A stretch of 61,823 nucleotides of DNA from contig JAGBBP010000029.1 of the NCBI GenBank assembly GCA_017938405.1, positions 1-61,823 on the forward strand, in the 5' to 3' direction. The first letter of the stretch is position 1. Every line of letters starts with the position of its first letter. The stretch is from Lachnospiraceae bacterium. Its GTDB lineage: Bacteria; Bacillota; Clostridia; Lachnospirales; Lachnospiraceae. Position numbers and translations under genes: made by a program. The notes under the pieces are model-generated. The model searched no databases. It worked only from the letters and a program-made list of their open reading frames with translations, and was not told where the DNA came from. This document shows, in pieces, positions 40,897 to 50,221 of the stretch.

Positions 40897-42675
40897 ATGA
40901 AACGATTGAAACAGATGATTTTAAGAATGGAAACAAACACAAAGACGTATAAGGAGATGTATGAGGGACGGATGTTTGTGCATCCGTATCAGGGAACAAT
41001 GGCACCGTATGAAGATATGGACAGTACCTATTACCGGGAGGATATCGGGTATCGGATTGAGCGGACCCACAAACTGGCACAGGATAAGCCGACCATTACT
41101 GTATCCATCCCGGTAAGGTACCTAGGAATTACGGAGACAAGTGTTGCGGGAGCGGATTATTGCTTACGGGCATTCTTACCGTACATCGATGAGTTGAACG
41201 AGCCGTTGTACAACCGGAACCGGCCGGATAGTGAGAAGGGGAAGTATTATTGTTATCGTCCGGGTGGGGAAGTGTTGGCGAGGAATTCCGTGTATTTTAA
41301 GATGTGTTTTAAGAAAGATTATACCATCGGTAGCGGCGGTGCGGTGTATCTGATTCCGCCGGAGGAAGTGGGGCCGCCGGAGCTTTGCCTTTGTCTCATG
41401 CTTCAGGTGCAGTTACCGGAGCGGAATCTGCGGAAGACCTTGCGGATGCTGACCCAGGATTTGCCGGATACGGTGGACCGGTATATTGCGGAGTTTAAGT
41501 TGCATGAGTATACAGATGCATTGGAGCTGGAGAAGCTACAGAAGGATATCCGTAAGTGGCTGAAGAAAAGTTCGTATTGTGCGTTTCTGGCTAACGGAAG
41601 TATTTTACCGCGGGAGGGAGGAAATGATTTGCCCATGCAGAATGCAGTGCCGTTTACGGCGATTCCGGAGGAGGAAATTGAGGTGTGCGGTGTAAAAGGC
41701 ATGGGAATTAAACGGGGAGTTACCGTGATTACCGGAGGCGGATATTCGGGAAAATCCACCTTGCTTGAGGCGATTTCTGCCGGAATTTATAACCATGCCT
41801 GGGGAGACGGCAGAGAGCTTTGCATTACGGATAGTACCGCCGTGGGAATTGTGGCAGAAGACGGACGTAGTGTGAAAAATGTCAACATTGCTCCCTTTAT
41901 CAAATGGATTCCCGGGCAGGATACGGCACACTTTTCCACGGAACGGGCGTCCGGCTCTACCTCTCAGGCAGCTAACATCATGGAGGCGGTCAGCATGGGA
42001 AGTAAGTTACTTCTGATCGATGAGGACCGGAGCGCCACAAACTTTATGATACGGGACGCAAGAATGCGGGAGTTGGTAAAGAAGGAGCCCATTACGCCGT
42101 TTACGGAACGGGTGCGGGAGTTGTATGAAACAGAAGGAGTGTCAACGGTGCTTGTGATTGGCGGCAGCGGTGAATATTTATCGGTGGCGGACCGGGTGTA
42201 CATGATGGAGGATTACCGGATACATAGTGTTACGGAAGAAGCAAAACGACTGGGTGAAACGGTAGAAAAGTCACAGCCGGAAGTGATGGCAGACTGGAAG
42301 CAAAGCCGTATGTTAAGCGGAGAAGGCTTTACCTCCTTTGTACCGGAAACCGGCTTGGAGCGTCTGGTGGTAACGGATGTAGGAATTATTTATGTAGGGG
42401 AAGAGGCCATAGATTTGCGGATGTTGTCCGGCCTGATTACCCAGGCACAGCGGAATGCGGTAGGTTATTTGATACGTTATCTGGAGGTTTCTTTGACCGA
42501 AACGAAGTTTGACGTTGGAGCGAAATTGGACGCACTGTACCGCAGAATGGAAACAGAAGGCTTTGACTGCATCTTTTCCAATCATTTTACGGAGTGTGAA
42601 CGATTTATGGATTTGCCGCGAAAGGAAGATGTACTGGCAGCGGTGAATCGGATGAGGAAGGTGATGTTTTTATGA
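40897..42675 (+). CDS. ABC-class predicted ATPase (COG3044/PF09818 family), paralogue 1
   Basis: 592 residues from the ATG at 40897; the longer frame runs into the repeat region. N-terminal half is specific to the family. The ATPase core has Walker A GGGYSGKST, an ABC-like signature ERASGSTSQAANIMEAV and Walker B KLLLIDEDRSATNFM. No membrane segments. The biochemical role of the family is unknown. The stop overlaps the GNAT start by 4 nt, and a homologue with the same layout follows that gene. Confidence 0.85.
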   Translation: MKRLKQMILRMETNTKTYKEMYEGRMFVHPYQGTMAPYEDMDSTYYREDIGYRIERTHKLAQDKPTITVSIPVRYLGITETSVAGADYCLRAFLPYIDELNEPLYNRNRPDSEKGKYYCYRPGGEVLARNSVYFKMCFKKDYTIGSGGAVYLIPPEEVGPPELCLCLMLQVQLPERNLRKTLRMLTQDLPDTVDRYIAEFKLHEYTDALELEKLQKDIRKWLKKSSYCAFLANGSILPREGGNDLPMQNAVPFTAIPEEEIEVCGVKGMGIKRGVTVITGGGYSGKSTLLEAISAGIYNHAWGDGRELCITDSTAVGIVAEDGRSVKNVNIAPFIKWIPGQDTAHFSTERASGSTSQAANIMEAVSMGSKLLLIDEDRSATNFMIRDARMRELVKKEPITPFTERVRELYETEGVSTVLVIGGSGEYLSVADRVYMMEDYRIHSVTEEAKRLGETVEKSQPEVMADWKQSRMLSGEGFTSFVPETGLERLVVTDVGIIYVGEEAIDLRMLSGLITQAQRNAVGYLIRYLEVSLTETKFDVGAKLDALYRRMETEGFDCIFSNHFTECERFMDLPRKEDVLAAVNRMRKVMFL

Positions 42676-43211
42676 GAATCATAGAATATTTTGAACAAAC
42701 AAAGGAATTACAAAAATACCTGCGGGAGCAGATTGTACAGGGCGACTGGAGGGCGGCAAAGTATTTGTACGAAGTGCTGGAGACAGGGGAGTTAAAGGAA
42801 CGGTACGGGGAAAGTACGAGGCTTTTGTTGCTGGTGGAGGATAGTAGTATTCTTGCCTTTTGTACCCTGGCGGAGCGGGATGAAATTATGGAGGAAGAGA
42901 CAGAATCGGGCATGAAGCCGTGGATTGGGTTTGTGTATACATATCCGAAACATCGGGGAAACCGTTATTCGGAGAAACTGATTCGGTATGCCTGTGATAT
43001 GGCAAAGCATGACGGATATGGGAAGGTGTATCTTTCTTCCAACGAAGTCGGGTTGTACGAAAAGTACGGATTTGTGTTTCTGAAAATGATGCATACCCTG
43101 TGGGGCGAGGAAACCCAGGTGTTTATGAAGGAACTGAAAGAGGTGCGGAAAGGTTGCAATAGCAAAACAAGAGAAGATAGTGATTGCAACAAAAGAAAAG
43201 GGGGCAGATAG
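42672..43211 (+). CDS. GNAT-family acetyltransferase between the two ABC-class ATPases
   Basis: 179 residues. YPKHRGNRYSEKLIRYACD is the acetyl-CoA loop region, with LSSNEVGLYEKYGFVFLK near the end. Starts in the ATGA overlap with the upstream ATPase gene; its last codons overlap the frame of the next ATPase gene. The tail (about 160-179) is basic. Acceptor unknown; position suggests it modifies something linked with the ATPases. Confidence 0.8.
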   Translation: MRIIEYFEQTKELQKYLREQIVQGDWRAAKYLYEVLETGELKERYGESTRLLLLVEDSSILAFCTLAERDEIMEEETESGMKPWIGFVYTYPKHRGNRYSEKLIRYACDMAKHDGYGKVYLSSNEVGLYEKYGFVFLKMMHTLWGEETQVFMKELKEVRKGCNSKTREDSDCNKRKGGR

Positions 43212-43237
43212 CTGCAATGATGATGAAGGATGTATCT

Positions 43238-44974
43238 ATGGAAAAAATAAGAGATTTAAAGAAAACATTACGTTCCAACGGACAGCAATATTTAAACGGA
43301 AAGCCGGTGTCCTATTTGTTAAGCCGATGGAGAGAGACTTATGAGTATGTGGAAGGGATTACCGTCAAATTCGTACCGCTTACCCCGAAGTATCCTGCCA
43401 ATGTGGCAATGTACATCAATCTGGATGCGGACATTTTGGGGTTGGACGCGGCGGAGATTGAACAATATACGGCGTTTTTTGAGGATTATCTTCTGCGGTA
43501 TTATAGTAATCTGCTTGGAGAACTGAGCGAAAAGTACACCGCCAATAATAAATTGGAACGTCTGTTATCAAAAATTCAGTGCCAGAAACCGGATTGCCGG
43601 ATTCTGAGGCGAAGCGGACTGTTGTACAACAAGGAGACGAGTACCTTTGTACTGAAGCTGTTTGTGCTGTTTCCGACGGGAGCAGGAGTGTCGATTCTGG
43701 GAGAACGCATCAGCCGGATGATAACGGATATTTTTAAGATCGTGGAAGAGGGCAGTGCATTTCTTGATAAGGCAGAACTGCGGGAAAGACTGGTTGTTTA
43801 TAAAAAGCAGATGGCCCTAAGAGAATTTTGTAAGGAAAAAGGCTATGTGGCATTCGTAGCGGACGGAAGTATTTTGCCGAGAAAGGGTGACAGTGAGGAA
43901 CCACTTGAGAGTGCAGTCCCGTTCGTGTCGCCGGAGCGTTTGCGGGTGGAGGTTCCCATGGAGGACGGAACGGTGCTTTCCGGTATGGGCATTCCGAAGG
44001 GAATCACGGTGATTACCGGGGCGGGATTTTCCGGAAAGACTACGCTTTTGGAGGCAATCGAGTCCGGTATTTACAATCATGTACCGGGAGACGGCAGGGA
44101 GTTTGTGGTGGCAGAGCAAAGCCTTGCGGTAACAAATGCGGAAGACGGAAGGTATGTGGCTAACGAAGATATTTCCATGTTTTTCTCCGAGATTCCGTTT
44201 CAGGACATCCGCAATTTTACTACAAAGCATGCCAGCGGCAGCATATCCCAGGCAGCAAATATTATTGAGGCTATTGCGGGCGGAAGCCGGCTTTTGACCA
44301 TTGATGAGGATAAGAGTGCGACCAACTTTATGATTCAAGATGAGCTGATGCGAAAGATTGTAAAAAATGAAGTCATTATTCCCTTTACGGACAGAATCCG
44401 AAGTCTTACGGAACAAAAAGGGGTATCCACCATTCTTGTGATCGGCGGTTCGGGAGAATATTTAAAGATTGCGGATACGGTGCTGTTGATGCAGGAATAT
44501 GTGGCGGAGGATGTGACGGAAGAAGTAAAGGCATTGGAATTAATGGCTTGTGAGGAAGAAAAGTCGAATGATACAGAGATTTCAGAGAGTGAACGAAGGG
44601 TACTGTTGACCGGGGAAGGGACAAAATCCCTGTTGTTGCAAACCGTATGTACCGAGGACAGCAAAAAGGTTATTTGCGGGGAGTATTCCGTGGACATGAC
44701 GGCGATATCGTCCTTAAAGACCAATGAACAGCTACATTCCCTTGCGTGGGTGTTACGAAACCTGCTTTCGAAAGAGGAGGAAAGTGCGGAACGCCTGAAT
44801 ACTATTGGGGAAGAATATGCGGAGCGGTTATTTGCTGAATTGGAGAATGAACAAACGATTTCCAATCCGGTGTATCGGGGATGGTGGTTTGATGAAATAC
44901 GAAAGGAAGAAATCCTGATGTGCGTGAACCGGGCGCGGGGGCTCTCCTTCGAAGGAGGTAGCGTTGACAAGTAG
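43238..44974 (+). CDS. ABC-class predicted ATPase (COG3044/PF09818 family), paralogue 2
   Basis: 578 residues from the ATG at 43238 (AAGGA eight nt upstream; earlier ATGs at 43217-43223 are alternatives). Walker A GAGFSGKTT, signature KHASGSISQAANIIEAI, Walker B LLTIDEDKSATNFM, closely matching the first paralogue, including GSILPR in the middle. The two could work as a heterodimer or be a duplication with divergence. C-terminal residues 455-480 are acidic and unlike paralogue 1. Confidence 0.85.
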   Translation: MEKIRDLKKTLRSNGQQYLNGKPVSYLLSRWRETYEYVEGITVKFVPLTPKYPANVAMYINLDADILGLDAAEIEQYTAFFEDYLLRYYSNLLGELSEKYTANNKLERLLSKIQCQKPDCRILRRSGLLYNKETSTFVLKLFVLFPTGAGVSILGERISRMITDIFKIVEEGSAFLDKAELRERLVVYKKQMALREFCKEKGYVAFVADGSILPRKGDSEEPLESAVPFVSPERLRVEVPMEDGTVLSGMGIPKGITVITGAGFSGKTTLLEAIESGIYNHVPGDGREFVVAEQSLAVTNAEDGRYVANEDISMFFSEIPFQDIRNFTTKHASGSISQAANIIEAIAGGSRLLTIDEDKSATNFMIQDELMRKIVKNEVIIPFTDRIRSLTEQKGVSTILVIGGSGEYLKIADTVLLMQEYVAEDVTEEVKALELMACEEEKSNDTEISESERRVLLTGEGTKSLLLQTVCTEDSKKVICGEYSVDMTAISSLKTNEQLHSLAWVLRNLLSKEEESAERLNTIGEEYAERLFAELENEQTISNPVYRGWWFDEIRKEEILMCVNRARGLSFEGGSVDK

Positions 44975-45054
44975 GGAACGCGTCTCGATGGAATTGGTGT
45001 CGATGACAAAACAATTACGAAACCATAGGTTTCATAACTTGCCCTTTTATCCTT

Positions 45055-45083
45055 TGACGAAGCTTTCGTCGACAGGTATAATC
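45055..45083 (+). promoter_or_regulatory. Promoter with palindrome in the spacer, upstream of the XRE-FliG gene
   Basis: TTGACG (45055-45060), 17-bp spacer, TATAAT (45078-45083). GACGAA-GCT-TTCGTC (45057-45071) is an inverted repeat overlapping the -35 and spacer, a likely operator for the XRE protein encoded downstream. Confidence 0.75.
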
Positions 45084-45126
45084 TGTGTAGAGACATTTGA
45101 AACACTATGTGCGGAGGTCGAGACTT

Positions 45127-46062
45127 ATGGAACATCACAGCGTTGCAATCGGTGGAAAAATATATTCCTTGCGTGTGGCAAAGGGCATGACCCAGGAGCA
45201 ATTGGCAGCCATACTTTGTGTAAGCCCGGCGGCGGTTTCCAAATGGGAGCGGAATCTTGCTAATCCCAGTATCGAAATGTTATGGGAACTGGCGGACTAT
45301 TTTGAGTGCAGTATCGATGAACTGGTAGGAAGAGAAGAAAAGCGTCTGGAAAAAGTCGGAATTTACAACAGCGAAAAACTGCGCCTGGTGGAAGTGGCCG
45401 AAGAGCTGCTTGCGTGCAGTGAAATCAGCAGGCAGGAAGGGCTGTTGGCTTTAGACAACCGCAGGAAAGTGTATAAGGGAGAAAGCAGGTTTTTACCCTT
45501 TGCGATTCACTTTTTCTTACAGTCATTTCTGAAGAAAATGGACAATGAACTGGTATTTCGGCTCTTGAAAAACTATGTGACGACGCTGGCTGCTGAGGAA
45601 CAAAGAGAAGGCCATATGATTGTACATGTGCTTGAGCTGATTGCTTCCGGAGCGCATCCCGAACTGTTGCGGGAAATCATTGCATCCTATGTGGGTGTGG
45701 GGTATTGGGAGAAACTGGAGGATGCAAGAAGAGGGAAACAAGGCAAACGGACGAGGGAGGAAATTATCGGGAAATATAGGAATAAAATAATGTTCTCGGA
45801 GAAAACCGACTTGTTGGAACGCTTTGAACCGGTTGGGGATTTTGAGATTCAGGTGATTTTACGTAATCTGGATAATGAAACCTTAACGGCAGCTTTAAGC
45901 GGAGCCTCCGGAAAAATCATCGAAAGGTTCTTGCTGAATTTGTCGGACCGGTTACTCTATTTTGTGAGTGAAGACATTGACCGGTGGAACGGTACGGAGG
46001 AAGAAATTCTAAAAGCACAACGCAGGGTTCTTGCGGTAGGTGGATGCTTTTTGACGGAGTAA
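45127..46062 (+). CDS. XRE regulator fused to a MotA-like helical segment and a FliG-like C-terminal domain
   Basis: 311 residues from the ATG at 45127 (GGAGG eight nt upstream). Residues 5-65 are an XRE helix-turn-helix (MTQEQLAAILCVSPAAVSKWERN). About 85-195 contains a MotA-like ACSEISRQEGLLALDN and GAHPELLREII. The C-terminus (about 235-311) matches the FliG C-terminal motor-switch domain: IQVILRNLDNETLTAALSGAS, LSDRLLYFVSEDI, EEEILKAQRRVL. A cytoplasmic regulator joined to flagellar-motor-type protein interaction domains. No flagellar genes are nearby. Confidence 0.7.
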   Translation: MEHHSVAIGGKIYSLRVAKGMTQEQLAAILCVSPAAVSKWERNLANPSIEMLWELADYFECSIDELVGREEKRLEKVGIYNSEKLRLVEVAEELLACSEISRQEGLLALDNRRKVYKGESRFLPFAIHFFLQSFLKKMDNELVFRLLKNYVTTLAAEEQREGHMIVHVLELIASGAHPELLREIIASYVGVGYWEKLEDARRGKQGKRTREEIIGKYRNKIMFSEKTDLLERFEPVGDFEIQVILRNLDNETLTAALSGASGKIIERFLLNLSDRLLYFVSEDIDRWNGTEEEILKAQRRVLAVGGCFLTE

Positions 46063-46141
46063 GGGTGCAGGGGATGCTGTGTGCCGGAACTGACGTTAAG
46101 AAGTCCGAAAGAAAAAATTTGTGTCAAATTGAAAAAAGGGA

Positions 46142-46170
46142 TTGACATTTAAAAACTTCGGTGCTAGAAT
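46142..46170 (+). promoter_or_regulatory. Promoter of the tryptophan T-box leader
   Basis: TTGACA (46142-46147), 17-bp spacer, TAGAAT (46165-46170); transcription would start near 46177. Confidence 0.85.
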
Positions 46171-46176
46171 CAGTTT

Positions 46177-46471
46177 CATCAAAAAGAAACCGATGACTAA
46201 GAGTAAGTAGCCTGTACGGGAAGCTTTCAGAGAGTTGCAGACGGTGTGATTGCAGCAGTGGAATGACAGGGGAATGGACTTAGGAGGGCGACCGAACACT
46301 TTGGCAGTGCTGAAGCAAGTAGCAGTCGACGGAATGTACCCCGTTACGGTACGGTTCGCATGATAGTGCGAAGCAGAGAGGATGAGCAATCATCAATATG
46401 GGTGGCACCGCAGGATATTCAAGTCCTGTCCCATGTAGCTAACGTTTAGTATACATGGGGCGGGACTTTTC
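46177..46471 (+). promoter_or_regulatory. T-box riboswitch, specifier UGG (tryptophan)
   Basis: Full T-box leader. In stem I, CCTGT/ACAGG and CTAAG/CTTAG frame a specifier loop whose 3' strand is GGAATGGA, giving specifier UGG (46275-46277) followed by A; the opposite strand holds the AGTAAGTAG loop-E bases. The distal AGAGAGTTGCAG and GGTGTGATTGCAGC elements are present. The T-box proper is GGGTGGCACCGC (46400-46411); its bulge TGGC would pair with a tRNA ending GCCA, as in tRNA-Trp. The terminator is 46422-46471 (GTCCTGTCCCATGT with ACATGGGGCGGGAC, then T-run). Uncharged tRNA-Trp would allow read-through into the transporter genes. Confidence 0.95.
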
Positions 46472-46507
46472 GTTATGCATAAATTTAATTATTAGGAGGA
46501 CATCAGT

Positions 46508-47476
46508 ATGAGAAAGACAATGAAAAGAGCACTTTGTGCAGTAGTAGCAATGGCAATGGTATTTGGTATGGGAGCTTGTGGCGAAAAGAAAATGCCGGTA
46601 ATCGGTATCAGCCAATACGGAGAGCATGGTTCTTTGGATAACTGCCGTGAGGGATTTTTACAGGGGCTTGCGGATGCAGGCTTGGTAGAAGGAACAGACT
46701 TTACCGTTGATTATCAGAATGCAGGGTTTGACGACAATATTTGTACCCAAATCGGACAGAACTTTTCTGCTAAGAACGTGGATTTGATGTGTGGGATTGC
46801 TACCAATGCGGCAACGGCTTGTTTTGCAGCAGCAGAAGATAAGGATATTCCGGTGATTTTTACCGCAATTACCGATCCGGTAAAGGCAAAGCTTGACAGC
46901 GGTAATATTACAGGAACTTCCGATAAGCTCCCGGTAGAAGCACAGCTTGATTTGATTCGTAAAATGCAGCCGGAAGCAGATACCATCGGCATCATCTATA
47001 CCACCAGCGAGCCGAATTCCGTGTCTGCCATTGAGGAGTATCAGGCAAAGGCGGGCAACTATGGTTTTACTGTTGAGGCAGTGGGGGTAACGGCGCAGTC
47101 CGAGGTAACTCAGGCGGCAGATATGTTAATCAGTAAGGGTGTTGACTGTTTCTCTAATTTGACGGATAATAATGTAGTAGGTGTCCTTTCTTCTGTATTG
47201 GAGAAAACCAATGAGGCAGAGATTCCGGTATATGGAAGTGAAGTAGAACAGGTTACCCTTGGTTGTGTGGCTGCGGCAGGGATTGACTATTTTGAGCTTG
47301 GCCGCCAGACCGGTGCTATGGCAGCAAAGGTGTTAAAGGGCGAGGCGAAGGCTTCCGAGATTCCGTACGAAACCATTGCAGAGTACGGTATTTATATTAA
47401 CTCTGCAGCAATTGCCGAAATGGGTATGACGGTTCCGGCAGACATTGCGGAGAAAGCAATCGAATCTCAGGAATAA
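46508..47476 (+). CDS. trpX: ABC transporter substrate-binding lipoprotein, TrpX type
   Basis: 322 residues. Signal peptide with lipobox near GMGACG. COG2984-type solute-binding protein: VIGISQYGEHGSLDNCREGFLQGL, GIATNAATACFAAAEDKDIPVIFTAITDP and GIIYTTSEPNSV. The UGG T-box upstream and the COG4120/COG1101-type genes downstream make this the tryptophan transporter trpXYZ. Anchored outside the membrane. Confidence 0.92.
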   Translation: MRKTMKRALCAVVAMAMVFGMGACGEKKMPVIGISQYGEHGSLDNCREGFLQGLADAGLVEGTDFTVDYQNAGFDDNICTQIGQNFSAKNVDLMCGIATNAATACFAAAEDKDIPVIFTAITDPVKAKLDSGNITGTSDKLPVEAQLDLIRKMQPEADTIGIIYTTSEPNSVSAIEEYQAKAGNYGFTVEAVGVTAQSEVTQAADMLISKGVDCFSNLTDNNVVGVLSSVLEKTNEAEIPVYGSEVEQVTLGCVAAAGIDYFELGRQTGAMAAKVLKGEAKASEIPYETIAEYGIYINSAAIAEMGMTVPADIAEKAIESQE

Positions 47477-47505
47477 TTGTAAACAGCAAAGATTGGAGCA
47501 GAACA

Positions 47506-48399
47506 ATGCTTGACTTAATTATCAGTACAGTGACGCAGGGCTTTATTTATGCCCTGCTGTCCTACGGTATTTACATTACTTATAAGATTTTGGATTTTCC
47601 GGATTTGACGGTGGACGGAAGCTTCCCGCTGGGAGCGGCTGTTACGGCGGTGCTGCTGGTAAAAGGAGTGAATCCGTATTTGACCTTGCCTTTGGCTATG
47701 GCAGTGGGTGCTTTGGCCGGTCTTGTGACCGGTGTGATTCACGTATGTTTTGGAGTGCGTGATTTGCTTGCAGGCATTATCACCATGACGGCACTGTTTT
47801 CTATTAATTTGCAGATTGCAGGATCCAATCTTGCAGTGGGTAGAGATGTGGACACGATTTTTACCGCAGAACCTGTAGCAACCGTGTTCGGCAACTTTAC
47901 GTTATTACAGAGAAAGCTGATTGTAGCGTTCCTCTTGGTAGTGATTTTTAAAATCTTACTGGATTTATATTTTAAAACAAAGAACGGTCTTTTACTCCGG
48001 GCGGTGGGCGACAATGATGTGTTGGTAACTTCTCTTGCTAAGGATAAGGGCAAGGTAAAGATTTTAGGTCTTGTCATTGCGAATGCGTTAGTAGCACTTT
48101 GTGGCTGTGTCGTATGTCATGAGCAGAGAAGCTTCTCCGCTACGATGGGAACCGGTCAGATGGTATTCGGTCTGGCAACGGTAATTATCGGTACGACTAT
48201 TTTTAAGAAAGAAGGTTTCGTAAAGGGGACTACCGCTGTGGTGGTGGGAAGTGTGATTTATAAGGTTTGTATTCAGATTGCCATTAGCCTCGGACTTCCG
48301 GCGAACCTGTTAAAACTGGTGACGGCGGTATTGTTCCTTGTGATTTTGGTGGTGGGAAATCGTCAGAAGGGGGGGCACAAAGAAGCATGCTTGAGATGA
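47506..48399 (+). CDS. trpY: ABC transporter permease, TrpY type
   Basis: 297 residues, about eight membrane segments, LivH/LivM-like permease family (COG4120) with LDFPDLTVDGSFPLGAAVTA and GVRDLLAGIITMTALFSINL. Part of the tryptophan transporter operon; overlaps the ATPase gene by 13 nt. Confidence 0.9.
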   Translation: MLDLIISTVTQGFIYALLSYGIYITYKILDFPDLTVDGSFPLGAAVTAVLLVKGVNPYLTLPLAMAVGALAGLVTGVIHVCFGVRDLLAGIITMTALFSINLQIAGSNLAVGRDVDTIFTAEPVATVFGNFTLLQRKLIVAFLLVVIFKILLDLYFKTKNGLLLRAVGDNDVLVTSLAKDKGKVKILGLVIANALVALCGCVVCHEQRSFSATMGTGQMVFGLATVIIGTTIFKKEGFVKGTTAVVVGSVIYKVCIQIAISLGLPANLLKLVTAVLFLVILVVGNRQKGGHKEACLR

Positions 48400-49160
48400 A
48401 ACACATTTCTAAGATTTATAATGCGGGCACGGTAACGGAAATGTGTCTGTTTGATGACTTCAATCTGACGGTAGGAGACGGAGAGTTTGTGTCGGTTGTG
48501 GGTAGTAACGGCAGCGGTAAAACTTCTATGCTAAATATTATGTGCGGGAGTATTCCGATTGATAAAGGACAGGTGTTGATTAACGGAGAAAGTATTGACC
48601 GTATGAAAGAATTTGAACGGTATCGCAAGATGGGACGGGTATATCAGAATCCCGCATTAGGCACTTGTCCGAATATGACTATATTGGAAAATATGTCTCT
48701 GGCAGACCATAAGGGAAAGCGCTTCGGCCTTTCTTCCGGGGTAAATAAGGCAAGAGCCGGGTATTATAAGGAGCAGCTTTCAAGTCTCGGTCTTGGGTTA
48801 GAGGATAAAATGAATGTAAAACTTGGGGCCTTGTCCGGTGGACAAAGACAGGCGGTTTCTCTTGTGATGGCAACGTTAACGCCACTTGATTTTTTGATTT
48901 TAGATGAGCATACGGCAGCACTTGATCCGCATACGGCAGAGATTATTATGCAGTTAACGGATAAAGTGGTAAAGGAAAAGAAGCTGACGGCTATTATGGT
49001 TACCCATAACCTTCGTTATGCAGTGGAATACGGCAGCCGCTTGTTGATGATGGATAAAGGGCATATTGTCATGGATAAGTCCGGTGAAGAAAAGGCAAAC
49101 TTGGTAACGGACGATATATTGCATGTGTTCAATCAGATTAGTATTGAGTGCGGAAACTAG
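48387..49160 (+). CDS. trpZ: ABC transporter ATPase, TrpZ type
   Basis: 257 residues. Walker A GSNGSGKTS, signature LSGGQRQAVSL, Walker B FLILDEHTAALDP and the switch His in MVTHNLRYA. COG1101 family. Energises TrpXY transport. Confidence 0.93.
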   Translation: MLEMKHISKIYNAGTVTEMCLFDDFNLTVGDGEFVSVVGSNGSGKTSMLNIMCGSIPIDKGQVLINGESIDRMKEFERYRKMGRVYQNPALGTCPNMTILENMSLADHKGKRFGLSSGVNKARAGYYKEQLSSLGLGLEDKMNVKLGALSGGQRQAVSLVMATLTPLDFLILDEHTAALDPHTAEIIMQLTDKVVKEKKLTAIMVTHNLRYAVEYGSRLLMMDKGHIVMDKSGEEKANLVTDDILHVFNQISIECGN

Positions 49161-49173
49161 AGAGTGAGAAAGG

Positions 49174-49680
49174 ATGAAATACACGATGGAAAACAGCAAA
49201 GCATTGCCAACATCGGAAGAAAAAGTTGTAGCACTACTACAAGAAAAAGGCTATCATATCTCCTTTGCGGAGTCCTGTACCGGAGGGCTTTGTTCCGCAC
49301 GGTTGGTCAGTGTGGCCAGTGCCTCGGCGGTGTTTGATGCCGGTGTGGTGACCTACGCAAACGAGGCGAAGATAAAGTATCTCGGCGTGAAGCAGGAGAC
49401 AATAGAAAGCTATGGCGTGGTCAGCGAACCGGTAGCCGGGCAGATGGCGGAAGGTGTGGCAAAGGCACAAAACGCTGAGGTGGGTGTCGGTGTGTCCGGA
49501 ATTGCGGGACCGTCCGGCGGAACCGCCACAAAACCGGTGGGCATGGTTTGCTTCGGATTCTATGTGAACGGAGAAGTGATCACGGTGACAAAGCAGTTCG
49601 GCAATTTGGGACGAAACGTGGTAAGAGAAACGGCAACAGAGTTTGTGTTTGAGACGCTTGTGGAGTTGTTACAAAAGTAG
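49174..49680 (+). CDS. pncC: CinA C-terminal type nicotinamide-nucleotide amidohydrolase PncC
   Basis: 168 residues. FAESCTGGLCSARLV, GVVTYANEAKIKYLGV and VGVSGIAGPSGGT are the signatures of the CinA amidohydrolase domain, which deamidates nicotinamide mononucleotide in NAD recycling. Present as a stand-alone domain. The first ATG (49174) has a very close GG-rich site; a second in-frame ATG at 49186 is possible. Confidence 0.92.
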   Translation: MKYTMENSKALPTSEEKVVALLQEKGYHISFAESCTGGLCSARLVSVASASAVFDAGVVTYANEAKIKYLGVKQETIESYGVVSEPVAGQMAEGVAKAQNAEVGVGVSGIAGPSGGTATKPVGMVCFGFYVNGEVITVTKQFGNLGRNVVRETATEFVFETLVELLQK

Positions 49681-49753
49681 GCGGTTTGCAAGCCGGAGGA
49701 AGATGTTCGCGAGGTAATTCGAAAAGATAGAAGATATTAGGGAGGAACGATAA

Positions 49754-50176
49754 ATGAGAGCATATGAACACAAAGTACAGTATTACGAAACCGATAAGAT
49801 GGGCATCGTGCACCATTCCAACTATATTCGCTGGATGGAAGAGGCGAGAGTGGATTTTATGGAACAAATCGGATGGGGAATGGACCGTTTGGAAGAGTTG
49901 GGAATGGTTTCTCCGGTGACCGGAGTGGAATGTAAGTATAAGGTAAGTACGAAGTTTCCGGAACGGATTCGCATTGAAGTTGGAATTGAAGAATTCCGCG
50001 GCGTGAAGCTGAAACTTCGTTATGCCATGTACAAGGAGGATGGTACCCTTGTCTGTGAAGGGCATTCGGAGCACGGATTTCTTGATACAAACGGCAAGAT
50101 TATTTCCGTAAAGAAGGAATTCCCGGGGTGTTATGCTGCACTGATGGAGTATGCGGATTGTGTGAAAGAACAGTAG
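49754..50176 (+). CDS. Acyl-CoA thioesterase (4HBT/YbgC-like)
   Basis: 140 residues, hot-dog fold. YYETDKMGIVHHSNYIRWMEEARVDF is the active-site helix region with the catalytic Asp of the 4-hydroxybenzoyl-CoA thioesterase type. Substrate unknown. Confidence 0.9.
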   Translation: MRAYEHKVQYYETDKMGIVHHSNYIRWMEEARVDFMEQIGWGMDRLEELGMVSPVTGVECKYKVSTKFPERIRIEVGIEEFRGVKLKLRYAMYKEDGTLVCEGHSEHGFLDTNGKIISVKKEFPGCYAALMEYADCVKEQ

Positions 50177-50221
50177 AGCAAGACAAGAGATGGCAAATGA
50201 ATGAAGCGGGAGGATTTTTTC

